Origin: Methanohalophilus sp. RSK
Lineage (GTDB): Archaea; Halobacteriota; Methanosarcinia; Methanosarcinales; Methanosarcinaceae
Direction of reading: 5' to 3'
NCBI RefSeq assembly: GCF_003722075.1
Contig: NZ_RDSK01000017.1
Coordinates: forward strand, 1 to 64,000
Length of the DNA: 64,000 nt
Under the pieces are notes generated by a model, which worked only from the letters and a program-made list of their open reading frames with translations, did no database searches and had not been told where the DNA came from. Shown here one piece after another: positions 45,601 through 53,353 of the stretch. Every line of letters starts with the position of its first letter. The stretch's first letter is position 1. A program made the position numbers and the translations under genes.

Positions 45601-46098
45601 GAGTTTTTGAAAGTGACCTTCGGGCCGGAGAAGCTCTCAGAGAATATGGATTTCATTGCCCAGGCGCTCTCCTCCGGGGGTAAGAAGAAAACGAAGTCTT
45701 CCGAGCAGGTCATCCGGGATTATTTCCTCAAGGATTTCTACAAGGACCATGTGAAGATGTACAAGAAGAGGCCGATCTACTGGCTGTTCACTTCAGGGAA
45801 GAAGCGGGCGTTCAATGCACTGGTCTACATGCACCGCTATGACAGGACCACGCTTGCCAGGATGCGGACCGAGTACCTGCTGAAACTGGAAGGGAAAATG
45901 GATGCTCAAAGGCAGATGCTTTCCAGTGAGGATGCCCGGAATGTGAAGGAGAAGGCTAAACTGGCCGGGTATATCGAAGAGATCATGGCTTATGATGAAG
46001 TGTTCAAGAATAAGGCGGCTAAGCCTATCGAGATCGATCTGGATGACGGGGTCAAGGAGAATTACAAGTTGTTCGAGGGTTTGGTGGGGAAGATATGA
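42631..46098 (+). CDS. pglX: BREX-1 adenine-specific DNA methyltransferase PglX
   Basis: A 1155-residue N6-adenine methyltransferase that marks host DNA at the BREX site. SAM motif DPAMGSGHIL (about 297-306) and catalytic NPPY (about 464-467) are intact. The C-terminal half carries target recognition and helical spacer regions. Bases about 44100-45390 (central to C-terminal specificity part) are much more AT-rich than both ends of the gene, which suggests an exchanged specificity segment. The stop overlaps the ATG of the next gene by 4 bp. Confidence 0.94.
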   Translation: MDKNSIITFSNSLRKKLKQEVEDRATFCGILSDKVLPVDSEHADSIVIGGKVYNKKIKHQRERLVKEVAEKGYEQVMDEVTYTWFNRFVALKFMEVNDYLPVKIFSSSEKGRAEPEILTKAADLDFLQLELDYVLDLKAEGKDEELYHYLILKICNYLHEIMPFLFEHIEDYTELLIPEYLLHTDSVLVELNDIIPEEDWQEVEIIGWIYQDYVAPRKEEVFANLKKNVKINKENIPAATQLFTPKWIVKYMVENSLARLWLESNPNPTLQDKFEYFIDQETPEPEEKVYSPEEITLLDPAMGSGHILVYAFDVFYEIYRSMGYLDNEIAPLILNKNLYGLEIDDRATQLAGFALMMQARKYDRRLFEKDIQLNLCSIQETNNIDYIPEQMYPELHRFIEFFGDAKEYGSILKLPRFDFDMIDAEYTQFSKNPAIDTFGDVPNSPDAIIKQAKLMSSQYDCVVTNPPYMGHKGMNPVLKKYAKDNYPDSKSDLFAMFIERNFNFTKPAGQLGFMTPYVWMFISSYEKLRNYLIEQKTITSLIQLEYSGFDGATVPICTFTAKNTHLPDYKGGYVRLSDFRGAINQAPKAIEAIKNPECGWFYTASAADFKKIPGSPIAYWVSEKVEEIFKINDNLEIFAEPRHGMSTGNNDKMLRLWPEINYKDIGIGKFSHTQFLEEQYKFVPYNKGGSKRKWYGNNDYVLRYDMQGIKLLKSFSGFRIDSKNYFFQPGITWSSLSSGSFNARIFGNGFVFDAKGQSCFLNEDYKEKRYELLGYLNSCISDYLLEVLSPTLDFNSGIIRKLPINIQILENNTINSLVSSSINICNTEWDSREISWDFNKSELLTHRSTNRIKDAYGNYCRYWESAFTQLHRNEEELNRQFINIYDLINEMNPDVPLEDITILKDETRIEDGKLVFKKDVIVKQFISYAVGCMFGRYSPHKEGLVLANQGEGRQEFMEEVPDAEFLPDDDGIIPILDEEYFTDDIVGRFKEFLKVTFGPEKLSENMDFIAQALSSGGKKKTKSSEQVIRDYFLKDFYKDHVKMYKKRPIYWLFTSGKKRAFNALVYMHRYDRTTLARMRTEYLLKLEGKMDAQRQMLSSEDARNVKEKAKLAGYIEEIMAYDEVFKNKAAKPIEIDLDDGVKENYKLFEGLVGKI

Positions 46099-47120
46099 AA
46101 TATGATGATAAAAATTTGGAATATTTTAATAACACTGAATCATTTCAGTCAATTACTACTAAGAAACAATACAATCTTATTGATTTAAATGAGATGGAGA
46201 TTTGCTACTTAAAGCAAATAATACATGATTTAGAAAAAAGTAATGATGTAATTCTCTGTTGCAGAGGAGATTCAAAAAAGAACCATTCCAAATTCATCTC
46301 AAAAGATTTATATGATTTTTTTGTTGCAGGAACAAAATCAAAATATCACGAGGAGGCACCTGAATCCTTATATGATCACTGCGAAATTAATGACGAATTC
46401 AATTTGGAAGCATTGGTCGAAAAATGTAATAGTATTCTTGAAGATATTAAGGAATGTAACTCAGATGTGGAAGGAAGAATAAATCCTGAATATGTTTCGG
46501 AGATGAAAAAGCAGAGCATAGGAGTTCAAAATGATTTTCGATTTCTTTTATTGTCTTTTTTACATAATAAAGGCATGACTTATGCAGATGAAATTGATTC
46601 CGATTTCAAACCCTATTCATGTTTTGTATCTCTAGCTTACAATAAATCAAAATATGATACTGCAAAAAAATATGCTTTAGGCAATAATAAAATAAAAAAT
46701 AAGGACGGACTTATCTATATTTATATTGTTCAGAAAAATTGGAAGAATTACATTACTATAGAAGAAATGACATCAATTTTGAATGATTGTGGTGTAAAAT
46801 GGAAAAAGGGTCTTGATGAAGAAATAATGATTATGAATGGATTGTATCCTCATTTCTTAGTAGGTTTTTTCGAAATGAAGAATGAAAAATGTTCTCGATT
46901 TATATTAAATTCATGGTTTCATAAGCAAATAAAACATGATTTGGAAAACTTAGATACAAGCAAATACACTAAAGGAATGTATGTAAATCAAGAAGATTTT
47001 GAACAATCTGCACAAAGACTAGGTTATAACACTGTTTTTTTGAGAAATAATATACTCAATGGAAATGAATTTATTCTGAGTAATGGAGAAACTAAAAAAA
47101 CAATTGAAAGACTTCAATGA
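46095..47120 (+). CDS. Unknown AT-rich protein embedded between pglX and pglZ
   Basis: A 341-residue soluble protein, ATG overlapping the pglX stop by 4 bp and its stop overlapping the pglZ frame by 4 bp. I do not recognise a family. Visible: an N-terminal helical part (NEMEICYLKQIIHDLEKS), a mid-region with LLLSFLHNKGMTYADEID, a C-terminal IFE-type segment and few cysteines (CCRGDSKK). No nuclease, ATPase or methylase motif. Strongly AT-rich and lysine/asparagine-rich compared with pglZ, so it was probably acquired separately. Tight coupling argues for a working part of this BREX locus. Confidence 0.7.
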   Translation: MKYDDKNLEYFNNTESFQSITTKKQYNLIDLNEMEICYLKQIIHDLEKSNDVILCCRGDSKKNHSKFISKDLYDFFVAGTKSKYHEEAPESLYDHCEINDEFNLEALVEKCNSILEDIKECNSDVEGRINPEYVSEMKKQSIGVQNDFRFLLLSFLHNKGMTYADEIDSDFKPYSCFVSLAYNKSKYDTAKKYALGNNKIKNKDGLIYIYIVQKNWKNYITIEEMTSILNDCGVKWKKGLDEEIMIMNGLYPHFLVGFFEMKNEKCSRFILNSWFHKQIKHDLENLDTSKYTKGMYVNQEDFEQSAQRLGYNTVFLRNNILNGNEFILSNGETKKTIERLQ

Positions 47121-49762
47121 ATTACAAGGGAATTAAAACCATGCTCAACGCTGAAAAGACCGCACAGGCCATACTCAAGAAATTCAATGATACCGAAGGA
47201 TACAGTGATCGCAGGATCATCTTCTGGTATGATAAGGACGAGACTGCAGCAGATGGCGGGCTTGAGGAGATCGAACCGATCCTCGAGGAGAACAATATCC
47301 AGGTCCACAGGCTTGAGCAGAACTTCTTTGAGACCAAGAAACTCATTGAAGAGGATAAAACTGATACCCATTTCCTGATATATTCATCCAGGGGCGAACC
47401 GCAGCCTGACAAGAACTGGTTGCTTGATATACAGCTGTACTCCGAGCGGTTTGAAAACAGTCGGATATCCGATATAAAGAGTGAATTTGGCATCGAAGGC
47501 TATGATCTGGATAACTTCCTGGAAGAGCATTACAAGTTCTTTGAAAGCAAGGCACGTGTGGAGCCATTCCGCAAATTCTATGACCCCAAATGGCGCCAGG
47601 ATGAAATGGTACTGGGCTTTCTGACAGTGCTCACAGGCTCAGATACCATCGATTTTAAAGACATAGTCCGCAAACTATTCCTCAAATCCCTGTATGAGAC
47701 CGAAAATCCCGCCTGGGCCGAGATACAAAGACTCAATCTTGAAGACGATTTCTGGGAACTTGCAGGCAAATATTTCGGATTTATACAATCTGATCCCACA
47801 TTACGCAAACTATTCCTGAGCATACTCCTAACCCATATAAAACGAAACACATCACTTCCCCTGAAGAAATATAAAAACTACATCAACTCCATGAGTAATG
47901 AATGTGAGATATTCATCCGCACATGGATGGACCACTCCAAAGATGGGACTTATTTCGATCAATACAGCAGGGAAACCTTTGAAGACAGCCAGCTCAAACT
48001 CGAAAAATACCTCAAGCAGGAGATCAAAGAAACTGAACCTTGCGATTACCTGGATGCAGAAGCCTTTGACGTATTCGATAGAGCGATCATAAGACAGATC
48101 GTGGACAGTTTATGTAACGACCTGGAAGAATATGAAAAATATCTGGACTGGATCTTCCAGAGAAAATCCAAACACTGGTATCCGCAATTCCAGCACATCT
48201 ACAGTGCTTTGGAATATGCAATCAAACTCCATCGGTTTGCCAAAGGCTTTGAAAAAACGCTTGCTTCCTGTAAAGATGTACGTGGATTCATAGCCCGCTA
48301 TGAGAAAGACCTCTACCAGATGGATTATTACTATCGTAAATTTTACTTCCATTATGATCTCGACAACAAGACGGACGTTCTTTCTAAGATCAGGGAACGT
48401 GTGGAAAACCTGTACAACAATAACCTTATCGACAAAATGCTCGGCCACTGGAGTGAACTGATCGATACAGATGTTGGGGATTACTGGAAAGTAGAACTTG
48501 CAGACCGACAGGATGAATTCTACAAGTTATATGTGCAAAACACCATTCAAAAGAATGACAAAGACAAAATTGCAGTCATAATTTCCGATGCAATGCGCTA
48601 CGAGGTCGCTGTAGAACTTCAGGAAAGACTCAACAAATCCAGCCAGGGTACAATGGAACTTAAAACAATGGTTGGCTCCCTTCCTTCCTACACCAAATTG
48701 GGAATGGCATCCCTGCTACCTCATGATTCATTGCAACTCAAGGATAACCATTATTTGGCCGATGGTATTAGCACTGAGGGCACTCCCAACCGAGCAAAAA
48801 TAGTGGACAAGGCAACTCCTGACAGTGTTACTTTGACCTCTGATGAACTACTGAGTCTAACACAAAAAGAAGCCCTGAAGAAATTCAAAAATATCAGGAT
48901 TTTCTATATTTATCACAATGTCATTGATTCCACCGGTGACAAAGAATCTTCGGAAGACAAAGTCTTCAAAGAGACAGAAACCGCCATACAGGAAGTCCAT
49001 CAAATGATTTCCAAACTCACTACTTCCCAGCTTCTGAATAATGTTATCGTCACAGCTGATCACGGCTTCATCTACAGACGGGATGACCTGGAAAGTGTTT
49101 ACAAACTCGATAAAGCAACCTTTGATAAAGACAGAATTATCGACTCTAAAAAACGCTTCATCCTCACTACAGAAGATATCGATGTTATGAACACTCACAA
49201 ATTTAAGATCAATAATCTGGTTGAAGCAGAAAAGGATCTTTATGCCTATGTCCCGGTAGCCGATCTGAGATTCAGGATGCAGGGAGGCGGACTCAAATTT
49301 GTCCACGGTGGTCTGGCTCCCCAGGAAATAATCATTCCTGTCCTCAAATATAGCTATAAAAAGAGTGCAGAGCTGGAGCGCAAAGGAATCAAAAAAGGCA
49401 AAGTTGGAGTAACTGTTACCAATCCGGGTCGAAGGATCACAAGCAATTCCTTCTCTGTAAACCTGCTGCAGACTGAAAAGGTAAGTGACAAACTTAAACC
49501 TTTGAAAGTCCGTATAGCCCTCTGGGACAGCGAGTTTGACGGCGAAAAGGTAAGTGATGAAAAGACCGTGATCCTAGAACGTTCTTCAGAAGAACCTACA
49601 GAACGCCAACAGAAGGTCATATTAACCCTTGGGAATAATGTAGAGAACAAAACATATTATCTCAAGTTGATAGACGATGATCCAACTGCGATTAATAAGA
49701 ATGTAATAGAGCCGATACCTTTTGAAGTAGATCTACTACTGAAAGATGATTTTGATTTTTGA
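47117..49762 (+). CDS. pglZ: BREX-1 alkaline-phosphatase-like protein PglZ
   Basis: An 881-residue (or 873 if ATG 47141, which has AAGGG 10 nt upstream) PglZ type A protein. The phosphatase-like domain shows IISDAMRYEVAVEL (about 488-501) and TADHGFIYRRDD (about 645-656), the metal-binding Asp/His pair regions of the alkaline phosphatase superfamily. PglZ is a core BREX factor of uncertain activity. It precedes brxL by 9 bp. Confidence 0.92.
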   Translation: MNYKGIKTMLNAEKTAQAILKKFNDTEGYSDRRIIFWYDKDETAADGGLEEIEPILEENNIQVHRLEQNFFETKKLIEEDKTDTHFLIYSSRGEPQPDKNWLLDIQLYSERFENSRISDIKSEFGIEGYDLDNFLEEHYKFFESKARVEPFRKFYDPKWRQDEMVLGFLTVLTGSDTIDFKDIVRKLFLKSLYETENPAWAEIQRLNLEDDFWELAGKYFGFIQSDPTLRKLFLSILLTHIKRNTSLPLKKYKNYINSMSNECEIFIRTWMDHSKDGTYFDQYSRETFEDSQLKLEKYLKQEIKETEPCDYLDAEAFDVFDRAIIRQIVDSLCNDLEEYEKYLDWIFQRKSKHWYPQFQHIYSALEYAIKLHRFAKGFEKTLASCKDVRGFIARYEKDLYQMDYYYRKFYFHYDLDNKTDVLSKIRERVENLYNNNLIDKMLGHWSELIDTDVGDYWKVELADRQDEFYKLYVQNTIQKNDKDKIAVIISDAMRYEVAVELQERLNKSSQGTMELKTMVGSLPSYTKLGMASLLPHDSLQLKDNHYLADGISTEGTPNRAKIVDKATPDSVTLTSDELLSLTQKEALKKFKNIRIFYIYHNVIDSTGDKESSEDKVFKETETAIQEVHQMISKLTTSQLLNNVIVTADHGFIYRRDDLESVYKLDKATFDKDRIIDSKKRFILTTEDIDVMNTHKFKINNLVEAEKDLYAYVPVADLRFRMQGGGLKFVHGGLAPQEIIIPVLKYSYKKSAELERKGIKKGKVGVTVTNPGRRITSNSFSVNLLQTEKVSDKLKPLKVRIALWDSEFDGEKVSDEKTVILERSSEEPTERQQKVILTLGNNVENKTYYLKLIDDDPTAINKNVIEPIPFEVDLLLKDDFDF

Positions 49763-49771
49763 GGCAAAAAT

Positions 49772-51811
49772 ATGAACGGGACAGAAATTGATACATCCAT
49801 TGATGAAAAATTGCAGCAATACTTTGCAGGCCGTGTGGTACGCAAAGACCTCACCAAAATGATGAAAGTAGGCTACAATGTCCCGGTTTATGTCCTCGAA
49901 TACCTGCTGGGCTCCAACTGTGCCACCGAAGATGAAGACCTGATAGCAGCCGGTGTAGAAAAGGTAAAAAATATCCTGTCCCGAAATTATGTCCGACCGG
50001 ATGAGGCGGAAAAAATAAAATCCCGCATCAGAGAAAGCGGTTATTACACAATAATAGACAAGGTAACTGTAAAACTGAATGAGAGACGGGATGTCTATGA
50101 AGCCGTATTTTCCAATCTGGGAATTGCCCAGGTGGAAGTTGAATCTGATTATGTAATGCGCTACGATAAACTGCTTGGTGGCGGTATCTGGTGTATCGTC
50201 AAGATGGAATACGAACCAGACCAGATGGGATCACCCTTCACAATTTCGGACTTAAAACCCATTCAACTGCCCAACATCAATGTAAACGAGATCCTTGAAA
50301 ACAGGAACTTTTTCACAAAAGAAGAATGGATGGACGTCCTGCTGCGCTCTGTAGGGATGGAGCCTTCCAATCTCGAAGAAAGAACAAAGTGGCATCTTCT
50401 TGAAAGGCTTGTACCCCTTGTCGAAAACAACTATAATATGTGTGAACTCGGCCCCAGGAGTACAGGCAAATCTCACGTTTACAAAGAGATCTCACCAAAC
50501 TCAGTCCTTATCTCCGGCGGACAAACCACTGTAGCAAACCTGTTCTACAATATGTCCACACGTCAGGTAGGACTGGTGGGCATGTGGGATGTTGTGGCCT
50601 TTGATGAGGTTGCAGGGATTAATTTCAAAGATAAGGACGGCATCCAGATTCTGAAAGACTACATGGCTTCAGGTTCCTTTGCCAGAGGTAGAGAGCAGAT
50701 CAATGCCAACGCCTCTATAGCCTTTGTAGGTAATATCAACCAAAGCATATCCTCTCTTTTAAAAACGCATCACCTATTTGCTCCCTTCCCTGAAGCAATG
50801 AATAATGACAGTGCCTTTTTTGACAGGATACATTATTATCTCCCGGGCTGGGAGGTTCCAAAATTTAGGCCTGAACATTTCACCGATAAACATGGTTTTA
50901 TTGTAGACTATATTGCCGAATTCTTCCGTGAAATGCGTAAATACTCCTACGCAGACAGTCTATTCAACTATTTCAAGATGGGGTCCAATCTGAACCAGAG
51001 AGATGTAATTGCTGTGAAAAAAACCTATTCAGGGCTTGTCAAATTAATCTATCCCAATGGAGAAATCACCCGGCAAGAGGCTGAAGAAGTACTTCAATAT
51101 GCTCTGGAAGGCAGAAGGCGTGTAAAGGAACAACTCAAAAAGATCGGCGGTATGGAATTCTTTGATGTGAACTTCTCCTATCTGGATAATGAAACTATGG
51201 AAGAAGATTTTGTAAACGTTCCGGAAAGTGGTGGTAACAAGATTATTCCTCCAGGACTTGGAAAACCAGGTGAAGCTTTTGCTGTTGCTCCAAATGAAAA
51301 CGGAAAAATCGGTGTCTATAAGTTAGAACTGCAAATTGCCACCGGGAATGGAAAATATGAAGCCACAGGGCTTAGCAGCAATTCAGCAGCCAAAGAATCG
51401 GTCAAAACCGCTATCAATTACTTCAAAGCCAATGCCAAATCTATCAGCCAATCCATATCCACCAAAGAAAGTGATTATTTCCTCAACTTCCAGGACATGT
51501 ATGGAATCGGACTGGCGGATGGTCTGACACTTTCGGCTTTTATCAGTCTCTGTTCCGGAGCCCTTGACAAACCACTGCATGAACAAACTGCCATAATTGG
51601 CGATATGACAATAGGTGGCTCCATTAATGCAGTGGACAATTTAGCAGACCTTCTGCAGGTATGTCTTGATGCCGGAGCAAAGAAAGTATTGATCCCATCT
51701 GCGTCCACAGCAAGGTTGGGAAGCGTACCGCCTGAAGTGTTGAGCAAGTTCCAGCTCTCTTTTTATGATGACCCGATAGATGCTGTTCAGAAAGCGTTGT
51801 TCTTTATGTGA
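49772..51811 (+). CDS. brxL: BREX Lon-like AAA+ protein BrxL
   Basis: A 679-residue protein. AAA+ core with Walker A GPRSTGKSH (about 227-235) and Walker B VVAFDEVAG (about 272-280); C-terminal Lon-protease-like domain (about 515-679, GLADGLTLSAFISLCSGAL and IGDMTIGGSINAVDNL). The usual Lon catalytic GPSAG is not seen, so protease activity is doubtful, as for the family. BrxL marks type 1 (and type 4) BREX and is needed for phage restriction. It ends the operon and is convergent with the next gene. Confidence 0.92.
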   Translation: MNGTEIDTSIDEKLQQYFAGRVVRKDLTKMMKVGYNVPVYVLEYLLGSNCATEDEDLIAAGVEKVKNILSRNYVRPDEAEKIKSRIRESGYYTIIDKVTVKLNERRDVYEAVFSNLGIAQVEVESDYVMRYDKLLGGGIWCIVKMEYEPDQMGSPFTISDLKPIQLPNINVNEILENRNFFTKEEWMDVLLRSVGMEPSNLEERTKWHLLERLVPLVENNYNMCELGPRSTGKSHVYKEISPNSVLISGGQTTVANLFYNMSTRQVGLVGMWDVVAFDEVAGINFKDKDGIQILKDYMASGSFARGREQINANASIAFVGNINQSISSLLKTHHLFAPFPEAMNNDSAFFDRIHYYLPGWEVPKFRPEHFTDKHGFIVDYIAEFFREMRKYSYADSLFNYFKMGSNLNQRDVIAVKKTYSGLVKLIYPNGEITRQEAEEVLQYALEGRRRVKEQLKKIGGMEFFDVNFSYLDNETMEEDFVNVPESGGNKIIPPGLGKPGEAFAVAPNENGKIGVYKLELQIATGNGKYEATGLSSNSAAKESVKTAINYFKANAKSISQSISTKESDYFLNFQDMYGIGLADGLTLSAFISLCSGALDKPLHEQTAIIGDMTIGGSINAVDNLADLLQVCLDAGAKKVLIPSASTARLGSVPPEVLSKFQLSFYDDPIDAVQKALFFM

Positions 51812-51829
51812 TTACTTTCTAATTGGAAA

Positions 51830-52492
51830 TTATCTATAAGGGAAAATTTCAAGGTAATCGTTACAAGATATATGATGATTTGAGTTAGTATCATCTATAT
51901 TTATATTGTTATTTTGGAACAACTCAATAGCTGGATTTACTACAAGTTCTTGTAAAAAATCACTATTGCAAATATTTAGCAAACGGAGGGTTACAAAAAT
52001 ATTTTCTGTTAATCCATAAAAGTTTATAGATGATTTGTCAGTTGTTGGATTACTACAAATTAAATACTTGTTTTCTTTTTTTAATTTCCAATCTCTGCCA
52101 AGCATGAATGGCCAATAAAGTAACCAGTGATCCCCAATTCCAAATTTTTTATTTACAACATTTCCATCATATGTAAATAACCCATATGAGATAACTGGTG
52201 CCACTTCATTATGAAAAACTATATTGATTACAATTTGTTTATGACCTTGTTCCTCACCCTCAACAAAATAATATGGTCTGGCAATACCGTCAACTAGCCA
52301 ACCTCCAAATTCAGAAACACGATCACTGCGCCATCGACAAATTGCGTTTGGATTATTTAAATTCGGTTGAAATCCATTATTAGCAAACTGTTGGTCCATC
52401 TCAAGAATAAGCTTAGAAATTTGCTCATAAAATGTCTGTACATTTTTAAATGAAGTAGTAATTGAATTTTCATTTTCTGTTTGATCAAACAT
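51830..52492 (-). CDS. Hypothetical protein, third gene of the UvrD operon
   Basis: A 220-residue AT-rich protein with no signal, membrane segment or known motif. It has aromatic-rich strands (WLLYWPFMLGRDWKL about 124-138; ICRWRSDRVSEFGGWLVDG about 51-69) suggesting a mixed alpha/beta fold. It lies 39 bp after the PD-(D/E)XK gene and in the same direction, so it is probably coexpressed with it and the UvrD gene. Function unknown. Confidence 0.65.
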   Translation of the reverse strand: MFDQTENENSITTSFKNVQTFYEQISKLILEMDQQFANNGFQPNLNNPNAICRWRSDRVSEFGGWLVDGIARPYYFVEGEEQGHKQIVINIVFHNEVAPVISYGLFTYDGNVVNKKFGIGDHWLLYWPFMLGRDWKLKKENKYLICSNPTTDKSSINFYGLTENIFVTLRLLNICNSDFLQELVVNPAIELFQNNNINIDDTNSNHHISCNDYLEIFPYR

Positions 52493-52531
52493 CTTAATTC
52501 CTCTTAAAAGAATAAAAAATATATTATTGTT

Positions 52532-53332
52532 TTACTTTTTACTAAAAAAACAATATGTAGGCTTGCAGCATTCCATTTCCCAATCAAATATAATCTTTTT
52601 CGGATAGAAAAAATATTCAAAACGTTTGCATTGTCTGGAATAAGAACTAAATCCTGTAAATGACCAAAAGTTTTTTGCTTTTAGATAATCGCTCAAATCA
52701 CTCAAAATACTTAACTCAAATTCCTTGAGATCTAAAATTCCAATATTATTATTTAATTCATCATAAAGATTATACCAGCTCATCCATAAAAAGTAATTAG
52801 ATGGATTTATTTTTTCATACCTTTTTATTTCATTTATCGCACTAATAAAATTATCAGATGGCAATGAATAATCGGCTGTTAAATAAATTAAAAATCGTTT
52901 TGCATCCTTAGCTATTTCAAATTGACCAATATTCTTCACCTGAAATAGATTAAAGAATTCACGCGAGAGTTGGTTTTCATACTTATGTGATTCAAATTCA
53001 TAAGATACTGAGTACATATTTTGCTGAGAAAAATATTTCACTTCTATTAAAAATAGATATTTTATTTGTAAGGATGTATCTTTTATTAATAGCAGCAAAT
53101 CAGGTTCAGAATTGTCATGAAATCTTGGCCAGAAAATTAATTCAAAATCCCAATTATCTGGTATACAGGAAATATTAAATTGTTCTCCTTTTAAACTTCG
53201 AGCTGCACTAAGAAAAGCATGAGAAAAAGTACGCATTGTACAATATTTTATTAAACCAAAATAGTTAGAAGTTAAAATATCTTCACGATTTTGTACTTCA
53301 GGTATTTTCCCTTTCAATTCTGCATCAATCAT
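52532..53332 (-). CDS. Putative PD-(D/E)XK nuclease, second gene of the UvrD operon
   Basis: A 266-residue protein. The segment SEPDLLLLIKD (P77, D78) is followed 19 residues later by FLIEVKYFS (E97, K99) on a predicted hydrophobic strand, the spacing and context of a PD-(D/E)XK restriction-like nuclease core. The C-terminal half is helical. It begins 21 bp after the UvrD-nuclease stop in the same direction. AT-rich, like the gene after it. I infer nuclease activity from the motif only; it might also be an inactive DNA-binding relative. Confidence 0.65.
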   Translation of the reverse strand: MIDAELKGKIPEVQNREDILTSNYFGLIKYCTMRTFSHAFLSAARSLKGEQFNISCIPDNWDFELIFWPRFHDNSEPDLLLLIKDTSLQIKYLFLIEVKYFSQQNMYSVSYEFESHKYENQLSREFFNLFQVKNIGQFEIAKDAKRFLIYLTADYSLPSDNFISAINEIKRYEKINPSNYFLWMSWYNLYDELNNNIGILDLKEFELSILSDLSDYLKAKNFWSFTGFSSYSRQCKRFEYFFYPKKIIFDWEMECCKPTYCFFSKK

Positions 53333-53353
53333 CTATTAGCAACCTTATAACAA

